Source: an uncultured bacterium
Lineage (GTDB): Bacteria > Bacteroidota > Bacteroidia > Chitinophagales > Chitinophagaceae
Assembly: GCA_903957405.1 (NCBI GenBank)
Contig: CAJBPC010000231.1
Location: 1-9,399 of the forward strand
Length of the DNA stretch: 9,399 bases
Direction of reading: 5' to 3'
A program made the position numbers and the translations under genes. The notes under the pieces are model-generated. The model was not told the origin of the DNA, did not search any database, and saw nothing but the letters and a program-made list of their open reading frames with translations. Positions 1 to 6,201 of the stretch are shown here, in pieces (within the stretch, counting starts at the first letter, position 1; each line of letters opens with the position of its first letter).

Positions 1-55
1 ATTTCTAAATGCCTTGTGGTGCGCTAATGAAATTCTTGTATCGCATCAAAGGGCG

Positions 56-88
56 CAATACCCTTTCAGCAAAGCTGAGAGGGTATTG
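56..88. repeat. Long inverted repeat, 15-bp stem with 3-base loop
   Basis: CAATACCCTTTCAGC (56-70) faces GCTGAGAGGGTATTG (74-88) across the loop AAA. All 15 positions pair if one G-T wobble is allowed. Such a hairpin would be very stable in RNA. On the + strand it is followed only by TCGTTT, and on the - strand by CGCCC, so a classical T-run is missing on both sides. It may be a terminator or 3' stabiliser for a gene left of the window, or part of a non-coding RNA. The structure is certain and the role is not. Confidence 0.6.
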
Positions 89-466
89 TCGTTTAAGAGC
101 GGATCAGGCTTGCATTTGAATGCCAGCTATCGAGGATGGCCTAAGGCATCGACATCAATTAGCCGCCTTCAATCAAAAAAACGTATCAGTGACCGGAATA
201 CGGTGACGGTCATCCGTATGCAGATAAAAATGGGGCTCGTACGGGTGTATGGCCAATAGCGTGATAACGACCACAAGGCATCATCCCCAAAGAAAGCAGT
301 ATCGGAAATAAATAGAACATTTGATATGGGCAGACTGCCCCCGGGCGAAAAGGATTTAACTGGCGAAATGTACTATTTCGGAACCGCATCGGTCCTGCTG
401 ATCGGGCAGACTAAAACATACATGCATGTGGGAGTTACTCTTCCGCCTCATTGATACCGGTAAGCT

Positions 467-512
467 AAAAGGTCCTGACTGCATTCCTTACGGGCGGCAG
501 CCAGGACCTTTT
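467..512 (-). terminator. Terminator of the susC-susD-fasciclin operon
   Basis: AAAAGGTCCTG (467-477) pairs with CAGGACCTTTT (502-512). After one mismatch, CTGC (479-482) pairs with GCAG (497-500), leaving a loop of 14 bases. Read leftward, the stem ends in TTTT, as an intrinsic terminator should. It begins 29 bases after the stop codon of the last gene of the leftward operon. The A/T ends are symmetrical, so it could also stop a rightward transcript. Confidence 0.8.
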
Positions 513-540
513 ACAGATACTGAAGAGAAAGGCTAAGAAA

Positions 541-1245
541 TCACTTGATGCGGTATTCCACGACCCGGTTGGCGACATGGATCGGACCGTTGGTGCTGAT
601 GATTCCACCCGTCAGGATCTCTGAGAAACGCTGGGTGGTGTAGGTGACGGTGCCGGGATAGTCATTCACACGCATCTTGGAGAAGCGGTCGTTGACGACG
701 CGCAAGGCGATCATGCTCTCGGGGTTCAAGGGTTCCACGTTCTTCGGCATCAAGGTCGTCAATTCGCGGTTGTCGGGGTTGAGGTTATCGAAGCTGTATT
801 CACCATTTGCGATCAGATAGAGGAAATAGTTCCTCACAAAGTCTTTGGAATAGTCTGACCATTTGGTACCCACTTTTCCAGCCACCAGATAGCGCCCGAA
901 GAAGCAATCCGCTTGCACTCGCCCGCTCGCGAAGCGGTAGATGGCATCGTTATTGAGAAAGATAAAGGTCCGTCCGGAACGGGTATACTCAGCCGTGTCG
1001 ATGCCCGCGTAGATCAGACCGTCGTACATGCGTTTAAAGATGGAATCCGGCTGGCGCATATAGCTTCGCTCCTGGAGAAACTGCCAGGCAGACTTATTGA
1101 TGCGGGGATCGATGACGCTGGTGAGATGTTCCTCATTCTGTTGCAGGTCAAGGCCCACCAACTTACGGCATCCTGTTCCGGCGGTGAGTATCAATGCCGT
1201 CACAAAGAGCAGGACGGCCAGCGATGGAAATTTGATTTTTTTCAT
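541..1245 (-). CDS. Lipoprotein with fasciclin-like C-terminal domain
   Basis: This 234-residue protein starts with a lipoprotein signal: a KKIK n-region, a hydrophobic stretch at about residues 9-22, then TGC with Cys26 as the probable lipidated residue. It is therefore probably anchored in the outer membrane, possibly facing outward. The mature part looks like one divergent fasciclin (FAS1) unit. The clearest sign is the C-terminal stretch at about residues 213-229, GIISTNGPIHVANRVV, which matches the usual end of FAS1 domains (a hydrophobic strand, TNG, then IHV and a closing strand). FAS1 domains mediate adhesion or binding and have no known catalysis. The gene lies 30 bases after susD, in the place where the classical starch locus has susE/susF, so a surface role in glycan capture or complex assembly is inferred. 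The start ATGAAAAAAATC is preceded by a stop-free but short spacer, and it fits the signal peptide. Confidence 0.7.
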   Translation of the reverse strand: MKKIKFPSLAVLLFVTALILTAGTGCRKLVGLDLQQNEEHLTSVIDPRINKSAWQFLQERSYMRQPDSIFKRMYDGLIYAGIDTAEYTRSGRTFIFLNNDAIYRFASGRVQADCFFGRYLVAGKVGTKWSDYSKDFVRNYFLYLIANGEYSFDNLNPDNRELTTLMPKNVEPLNPESMIALRVVNDRFSKMRVNDYPGTVTYTTQRFSEILTGGIISTNGPIHVANRVVEYRIK

Positions 1246-1275
1246 ATCGTGATCAGTTGGAGTCGTTTGGAATGG

Positions 1276-2730
1276 TTATTCTGAATAAGGCGGATTCTGC
1301 ACCAGGAGCGGGTTGCGGGTCAATGCATCCCTTGAGATCGGCCACAGGATCTTACGGGCATCGGTGAAGCCGGTTTCCTGCAGGCGTTGTTCGCGTTGCC
1401 GTTCGCGGATGAGGGGGTCCACCACTTGCAACACGCGTCCGGTCCGCACCAGATCGAACCAGCGACGGCTTTCGGCGAAGAGCTCGAGCTGGCGTTCATC
1501 CAAAACGGCGTCCTCTGAGGCATCGACGGTGGTGTAGCTCGCTGGAACGCGCAGTTTGGCTCCGCGGAGGGTTCGGATTCGATTGACGATGGTGAAGGCG
1601 CCTGTCTTGTCACCCGTTCTGTTGAGGGCTTCTGCACGCAGCAGAAGCACATCCGCCGTCCGGTAGAGAGGGATCTTTACGTTATTCTCTATGCGGCTGG
1701 GGATCTTTGGTTTCGATGTCACCGGATCGTAGTCGTAATATTTCCAGATCTGCGCGATTTTGGTGCTCGTACCCCACAGGGCGGTATCAAAGGTGTTCCA
1801 GCGACGCAGATCTCCTCTGTCGGCCTGGAACTTCACCGTAACGGAGCTATCGATCTCATAGGTGGAGGTATTGCTGTTGCTGCCCAGACGTGCCCCCATG
1901 AAATTCTCCCCGTCCCGGGTGTAATCCCAGTTCAGGGTCAGTACGACCTCTTTATTACCTGCGGGGTTGATGAAGATGTTCTTTAGTGAAGCGACGGTGT
2001 TGGCATTGACATCATACTTGTAAGGCAGTGCGATGAAAGCGGCGGATGAGGCGAGTGCAGCGGGATAGTCCTTCTTCCACATGTGTACATCCGTCAACAT
2101 GGCAAGGATGGATCCTTCATTGATCTCGTACACATTGGTGAGGGACTTGTTGATGAGGGTCAGTGCCTTTTGCAGGTCTGGGATGATGACGCTGTTGAGG
2201 ACGGAATCCGCCGAACTGCGCGGCTTCTTGGGATCTTCGTTCATGGAGCCATAGGGTGCCGTCCATACGGGGACATCACCCCAAAGCCTCACCGCGTAGA
2301 AATACATGTAAGCCCGTGCCGCATGGGCCTGTGCTAGGTAGTGATTCCGATCCACATCTCCCAGGGCTTTGACGGAGGGGAGCTGTTGGATGGCGACGTT
2401 TGCGCGGGCGATGGTCATGTAGAGGTCGGCCCAGTTGGTAGTACTGGTGAGGGATGTGAGGCCATTCATCGTCACAAGGATCTGGTAATCCCCCGTGCCG
2501 CTGTAGGTGAAGTTATCGGAACGGGCATCTCCCCAGTCGATGTAACAATCGGTAAGGGTCTTTTGCAGTCCGTCATAAATGGCAGCGTTGCCGAGTCGGG
2601 CGTCTTCGGCGGTCTTCCAGAAAAGCTCTGTGGAAAGGGAGGAGATCGGCTGTTGATCCAGGAATTTCTCACAGCCACCCAGCAGCATGGCAACGGGCAA
2701 CAGGAACAGGGATATTTTCTTCATGGTCAT
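1276..2730 (-). CDS. susD-like: SusD/RagB-family outer-membrane nutrient-binding lipoprotein
   Basis: This 484-residue protein is the surface lid of a SusCD transporter and captures oligosaccharides outside the cell. A short signal peptide ends in LLGGC with Cys20 as lipidation site, followed by EKFLDQQP, a typical SusD mature start. The N-terminal SusD-like region spans about residues 21-200, with the usual AxAARAYMYFYAVRLWGDVP helix. The C-terminal SusD domain runs from about 250 to the end. It shows PLYRTADVLLLRAEALNR, then LDERQLELFAESRRWFDLVRTG, and closes with LWPISRDALTRNPLLVQNPPY. All are family hallmarks, and the length is on the short side of normal. The ATG lies three bases after the susC stop, so the two are translationally close. 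A second in-frame ATG (MKK, two codons later, at 2724) is an equally good start. Ligand cannot be read from sequence. Confidence 0.96.
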   Translation of the reverse strand: MTMKKISLFLLPVAMLLGGCEKFLDQQPISSLSTELFWKTAEDARLGNAAIYDGLQKTLTDCYIDWGDARSDNFTYSGTGDYQILVTMNGLTSLTSTTNWADLYMTIARANVAIQQLPSVKALGDVDRNHYLAQAHAARAYMYFYAVRLWGDVPVWTAPYGSMNEDPKKPRSSADSVLNSVIIPDLQKALTLINKSLTNVYEINEGSILAMLTDVHMWKKDYPAALASSAAFIALPYKYDVNANTVASLKNIFINPAGNKEVVLTLNWDYTRDGENFMGARLGSNSNTSTYEIDSSVTVKFQADRGDLRRWNTFDTALWGTSTKIAQIWKYYDYDPVTSKPKIPSRIENNVKIPLYRTADVLLLRAEALNRTGDKTGAFTIVNRIRTLRGAKLRVPASYTTVDASEDAVLDERQLELFAESRRWFDLVRTGRVLQVVDPLIRERQREQRLQETGFTDARKILWPISRDALTRNPLLVQNPPYSE

Positions 2731-2733
2731 GGA

Positions 2734-5700
2734 TTAAAGGTTGATGTTGATGCCGCCACCGACTTCACGGTTGCGCGGATACCGGCCATTGTCGAGTCCC
2801 ATCTCCAGCGGGTCGTTGAAGTCAATCTCCGGATCGAACCATGTGTAGTTGGTCCAGGTCAGCAGGTTATTGCCGTAGAGGAAGATGTTGATCCCCTTTA
2901 CCTTCATTTTGTTGACGACGTTGGTCGGCACGTTGTAGCTCAGTCGGAGGTTGCGCAGTCGGATGAAGGAAGCGTCCTCGAGAAAGAGCGAACTGAGGTT
3001 TCGGGAGTTACCCATGGCGTTATTCTGAGCGATGTACCACTTGGTGACATCTCCCGGTTTGAACCATGAATCCCGGATGTATTCCGGCGTGGGTGTGATG
3101 TTCACGGTACCGAGGTTGTTGAGGTCAGCCATACCCTTGTTGTAGATCTTTGAACCCCAGCTTGCGTAGAAGTTGAAGGACAGGCTGAATCCTTTCCAGG
3201 TGAAGGTGTTCGACAAGCCGGCAATGAACTTCGGTTGTGCGTTACCGAGGACCATCCTGTCGTTATCGTCTATGACGCTGTCTTTGCGGATATTATCCCA
3301 GATCACGTCGCCGCCCCTGAGGAGGTTGCCCTGTGTGTACATGCGGTTGATCTTTCCGGAGTAGGTCTTTCCACCCATAGTGTACTCTCCGGTGGGCAAT
3401 CCGTTGCTGCCGATGACCGGCATGAGGCGTTCCCAGTTCTCATCATAGGCATTGGACTCGTTATAGGAATAGACCCCCAGGGCACGCCATCCGTAGAAAT
3501 TGCCGAGCAATCCACCCGGTTCTGTGAGCCAGAATGCAGAGCGAAGGGCGATGTTGTCATAAAGGCTGCGGATGGTGGCCTCGTTGAACGACATGTTGTA
3601 GATGACGTTCCATTGCAGGTCCTTCTTTCGGATCGGCGTGGCGTTTATCAGGAATTCCAGTCCTTTGTTCCTGATGGATCCCACGTTCACGTTCACGTTA
3701 TTGAAGCCGGTTTCGAGGGGAAGGGGTGCCTGATAGAGCAGCCTGTCGGTGATCTTATCGTAATAATCTATGTTTATCAGGAGTCGGTTGCTCAGGAAGG
3801 CGAGGTCCAGACCGATGTTGGTCTGGCTGGTGGATTCCCAGCTGAGGCGGCTATTGCCGAAGGTGCTGAAGGGTGCCACACCGGAAGCCCCGTTGTAGAA
3901 ATTGTCTCCAAAAGCGTATCGCTGGATGGCGTCATAGGCACCTATCCGGTCGTTGCCCGTTTGGCCGTAGCTGACGCGAAGCTTTCCTTCGTCGAGGTAT
4001 TTGCCTGCCCAGCCCATGAACCGCTCATCCGAGAAGCGCCATCCGACGGAAGCCGAAGGGAAGAAACCCCAGCGGTTTTCTTTTCCGAAACGGGAAGATG
4101 CATCTGCACGGAAATTGCTGTTGAAGAGGTACTTTCCGCGGTAGCTGTAACCCAGTCGACCGAAGCCGGAGAGGGAGGTGCTGCGCGTCTCACTGCTGGT
4201 GTTCAGGGTGATCACCTGCGGGGAATTCAGGGTGAGGACTTCTTCAGACACGTAGGTTGTCCCGTTGACGGTGGCACTGCGCAGGAAATCGTTGTCAGCA
4301 CTCGTACCCAGTACGGCCGTCAGGCTATGGTCCTTTCCGAATTTCTTGTTGTAGTTGAAGAAAGCCTGTGCCATCCAGTAGCTGCGAAGGCTGTTGGTGA
4401 TGCCACCGCTGTTGTCTGGGATCGCCGCCGTGCTGAGCAAGCGGGGAATGAACCGGAGGTTCTGCTGGCTGGTTGCACGGATATTGGCGTCTGTGGTGAA
4501 CTTCAGGTCTTTGTTGAAGTTGATGGTGGCATAGGTGTAGAGGTTCATCGAGAGTATCTCGAACTCGTTCTTGCGGTATAAGGCCTCCGCGACCGGATTG
4601 CGTCTTCCGCCCTGTACCGGCGCCAATGTGCCATCGGGGTAGTAGATGCGGAAAGTGGGCGGACGCTCGATGGCCTGTTTCAGTGTGGCGCCATCGTCGA
4701 TGCGGTTCTCTGACTGGTACGACACCTGCAGGTTGTTGCCCGCAGAGAAACGGGTATTGGGCTTGTAGTCCATATTGAACCGTCCGCGCAGGTTTCGTGC
4801 ATAGCTGTTGATGATGATCCCCTGGTCATCCAGGTAGCCGATGCCGCCGTAGTATCTGAGTCCCTTGCTGGCGCCGCTCACGCTCAGGTCAATCTGCTGG
4901 CGCATTGCTATGCGTGTCAGCAGGTCTTGATGGTCATTGTCGGCATTGAAGGATGGATTCAGTGAGTCAGCATTGAGGTTACCGCCGCCGCTGCGTTTGA
5001 ACTCATAGAGCCTACGTTCTTTTGCGTTGGCCTGTTGGATCTTGTGCGACAGTTCGCTGCCGCTGGTCATATAACGAACCTGGATGAGCGGCTTTGCTTC
5101 CCGGCCACGTTTCGTGGTGATGATGATGACACCGTTGGCGGAGCGCGAACCGTAGATGGCAGCGGAAGCGGCATCCTTCAGGACCTCCACGGATTCTATA
5201 TCGTTGGGGTTCAGACCGGCAATATCCACTCCCTGGGCACCGTCCACAATGAAGAGTGGATCAGCTCCCCCTTGAAGGGTACCGATGCCGCGGATACGGA
5301 TGGAGGCATCTGCACCCGGCCGACCGGAAGACTGAGCGATCTGCAGACCCGGTGCGAGACCCTGCAAGGCATCTGCCAAGTCCTTCGGCTGACGTTGCGC
5401 AATCTGGGCACTGCTCACCGAAGTGATGGCACCCGTCACATCCCGCTTTTTCTGTGTACCATAACCGACCACCACGACATCCTCCAGGTTGGAACTCCCG
5501 GTTATCATGACCGGATTGAATGATTTTCGATCACCGATGGTTTCCAACAGATCGTTGTAACCAATGGAGGAAAATACAATGACCGATTTCTTGTCTGGCA
5601 CTCGGAGTGAGTATTTCCCCTTCTCGTCGGTCAGGGTTCCGGCCGACTGGCCCTTCACCGCTACACTCACGCCCTCGATGGGTTTTCCGGCAGCATCCTT

Positions 5701-5817
5701 CACGACGCCGCTGACGGTGAATTCCTGTGCCTGTAAGGCTGTGAACAATAGCAGAGAAATGACCAGGCAGATTCCTTTCAGGCTGGCAAGGACATTTTTC
5801 AGGTTCGACTTCATCAT
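2734..5817 (-). CDS. susC-like: SusC/RagA-family TonB-dependent outer-membrane transporter
   Basis: This 1027-residue outer-membrane protein imports oligosaccharides using TonB energy. The signal peptide covers residues 1-30 (hydrophobic core LVISLLLFTAL, likely cleavage after ALQA). A carboxypeptidase-D-regulatory-like beta-sandwich follows at about 33-105 (VSGVVKDAAGKPIEGVSV, SIGY). The TonB-box segment DVVVVGYGTQKKRDVTGAI is at 113-131. The plug (about 120-238) has RIRGIGTLQ, DPLFIVDG and VLKDAASAAIYGSRSANG, all SusC hallmarks. The rest is the 22-strand barrel. There is no extra N-terminal STN domain, so it is probably not wired to an anti-sigma factor. The last residue is Leu (GGININL) rather than the aromatic residue commonly found at the end of outer-membrane barrels. 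The first gene of the operon, it has two adjacent ATGs (5817 and 5814), and either could start it. Confidence 0.97.
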   Translation of the reverse strand: MMKSNLKNVLASLKGICLVISLLLFTALQAQEFTVSGVVKDAAGKPIEGVSVAVKGQSAGTLTDEKGKYSLRVPDKKSVIVFSSIGYNDLLETIGDRKSFNPVMITGSSNLEDVVVVGYGTQKKRDVTGAITSVSSAQIAQRQPKDLADALQGLAPGLQIAQSSGRPGADASIRIRGIGTLQGGADPLFIVDGAQGVDIAGLNPNDIESVEVLKDAASAAIYGSRSANGVIIITTKRGREAKPLIQVRYMTSGSELSHKIQQANAKERRLYEFKRSGGGNLNADSLNPSFNADNDHQDLLTRIAMRQQIDLSVSGASKGLRYYGGIGYLDDQGIIINSYARNLRGRFNMDYKPNTRFSAGNNLQVSYQSENRIDDGATLKQAIERPPTFRIYYPDGTLAPVQGGRRNPVAEALYRKNEFEILSMNLYTYATINFNKDLKFTTDANIRATSQQNLRFIPRLLSTAAIPDNSGGITNSLRSYWMAQAFFNYNKKFGKDHSLTAVLGTSADNDFLRSATVNGTTYVSEEVLTLNSPQVITLNTSSETRSTSLSGFGRLGYSYRGKYLFNSNFRADASSRFGKENRWGFFPSASVGWRFSDERFMGWAGKYLDEGKLRVSYGQTGNDRIGAYDAIQRYAFGDNFYNGASGVAPFSTFGNSRLSWESTSQTNIGLDLAFLSNRLLINIDYYDKITDRLLYQAPLPLETGFNNVNVNVGSIRNKGLEFLINATPIRKKDLQWNVIYNMSFNEATIRSLYDNIALRSAFWLTEPGGLLGNFYGWRALGVYSYNESNAYDENWERLMPVIGSNGLPTGEYTMGGKTYSGKINRMYTQGNLLRGGDVIWDNIRKDSVIDDNDRMVLGNAQPKFIAGLSNTFTWKGFSLSFNFYASWGSKIYNKGMADLNNLGTVNITPTPEYIRDSWFKPGDVTKWYIAQNNAMGNSRNLSSLFLEDASFIRLRNLRLSYNVPTNVVNKMKVKGINIFLYGNNLLTWTNYTWFDPEIDFNDPLEMGLDNGRYPRNREVGGGININL

Positions 5818-5820
5818 GTG

Positions 5821-5830
5821 TTTCCTTTTT
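5821..5830 (-). promoter_or_regulatory. A-rich ribosome-binding region of susC
   Basis: Read leftward, the ten bases are AAAAAGGAAA, followed by CAC and the first ATG of susC. The AGG core sits six bases before the ATG. A-rich leaders of this kind are usual for strongly translated genes in Bacteroidota, where true Shine-Dalgarno pairing matters little. It supports a start at 5817 or 5814. Confidence 0.4.
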
Positions 5831-5936
5831 TTTTAACGTCAGACATATGCGCCGACCGGGCACTTGCTGCTCATCATGTACCCCACTTTTATACACCGGG
5901 AAAGCCAAATGGTATCCGGGTGGCGCGGGGATCACG

Positions 5937-5960
5937 AAAAAATGGGCAGAAAGACAGCCC
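5937..5960 (-). terminator. Weak terminator-like hairpin in the susC leader
   Basis: Read leftward, GGGC (5960-5957) and GCCC (5947-5944) form a 4-bp all-GC stem around a 9-base loop, followed by A and then six T's (5942-5937). It lies inside the presumed susC mRNA leader, about 120 bases before the start codon, so it could act as an attenuator. Four base pairs are few for an intrinsic terminator, and I see no competing antiterminator, so this is only a candidate. Confidence 0.2.
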
Positions 5961-6010
5961 GTTTCATACAGCCAAGCAACCGATCCTTGCAACGAATGTT
6001 AATGTTACGC

Positions 6011-6018
6011 CAAATATG
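6011..6018 (-). promoter_or_regulatory. Candidate -7 box for the susC operon
   Basis: Read leftward the sequence is CATATTTG, matching seven of eight positions of the Bacteroidota -7 pattern TAnnTTTG, with the G at the right end. It would put the transcript start near 6003. No good -33 element is visible at the usual distance. The same 10-mer, CATATTTGGC, occurs in the opposite promoter (6107-6116), which raises confidence somewhat. Confidence 0.4.
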
Positions 6019-6076
6019 TAATTCCGATAACATGTTGCAGATTGAAATTTTTCTATTTTAAATCCGGAATGAACGG

Positions 6077-6114
6077 TTTATTTTAGATTATCCTACGAAA
6101 TAATGGCATATTTG
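6077..6114 (+). promoter_or_regulatory. Candidate promoter of the LacI-family regulator gene
   Basis: CATATTTG at 6107-6114 matches seven of eight positions of TAnnTTTG. A T-rich block, TTTATTTTAG (6077-6086), ends 20 bases upstream, the usual distance for a -33 element, though it lacks a clean TTTG. Transcription would start near 6121, about ten bases before the operator array at 6131-6166. A repressor bound there would block its own promoter. Confidence 0.4.
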
Positions 6115-6130
6115 GCATGATAAATGAATC

Positions 6131-6166
6131 GGCAACGTTACCGGCAAGGTTGCCGGTAACGGAGGT
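6131..6166. promoter_or_regulatory. Tandem palindromic LacI-type operator array
   Basis: The 36 bases divide into three 12-base units: GGCAACGTTACC (6131-6142), GGCAAGGTTGCC (6143-6154) and GGTAACGGAGGT (6155-6166). The first is palindromic except for one symmetric pair and has the central AACGTT typical of LacI-family operators. The second is palindromic apart from its central GG. Across them runs a perfect inverted repeat, CGTTACCGGCAA (6136-6147) and TTGCCGGTAACG (6150-6161), around GG. It lies between the candidate regulator promoter and the regulator start codon. The obvious ligand is the LacI-family protein encoded next door. As RNA it would also form a strong 11-bp hairpin, but there is no T-run on either strand, so a terminator is unlikely. 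Confidence 0.65.
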
Positions 6167-6201
6167 GAAATAAGCGAGTTAAACCTTTACAAGACGCGCA
6201 G

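Larger units (their letters stand above)
1..540. other. Intergenic region with several hairpins, no convincing gene
   Basis: I find no credible protein gene here. The longest open frame (14-259, rightward, 81 codons) has no recognisable domain, no signal peptide and an unnatural composition, so I treat it as chance. The stretch is AT-richer than the neighbouring genes and dense in small inverted repeats: 56-88 (15-bp arms), 198-219 (ATACGG/CCGTAT, with an inner TGA/TCA and one bulged base), 328-340 (GGGCAG-A-CTGCCC), 364-380 (CGAAAT/ATTTCG), 420-429 (ACATGCATGT) and the terminator at 467-512. No tRNA or rRNA pattern was seen. It could hold the 3' flank of a gene lying left of the window or a small RNA, but nothing proves either. 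Confidence 0.6.
5818..6201. other. Divergent control region between susC and the LacI-family gene
   Basis: These 384 bases separate two divergent start codons, with no credible gene inside. Short open frames here are chance. The part next to susC (5818 to about 6003) would be an mRNA leader of about 185 bases if the promoter proposed at 6011-6018 is right. The AT-rich middle (about 6001-6130) holds both candidate -7 boxes. The part next to the regulator holds the palindromic operator array at 6131-6166. A perfect palindrome AACATGTT at 6029-6036 lies upstream of the susC -7 box. It is short and could be chance. Confidence 0.7.

Noticed and set aside
14..259. Rightward 81-codon open frame at the left end
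   Set aside because: It has no domain, signal or recognisable pattern, and it spans the 56-88 hairpin and the 198-219 inverted repeat. It is most likely chance.
3235..4581. Long rightward open frame of 448 codons inside susC
   Set aside because: It lies opposite an unmistakable SusC gene. Its protein is rich in repetitive V/E/G/A and has no family pattern, as expected for a shadow of a GC-rich gene.
6161..6168. GGAGGTGA, a perfect Shine-Dalgarno-like sequence
   Set aside because: It lies 33 bases before the regulator start, with no ATG, GTG or TTG at a normal distance, and it overlaps the operator array. It is more likely part of the third operator unit than a ribosome-binding site.
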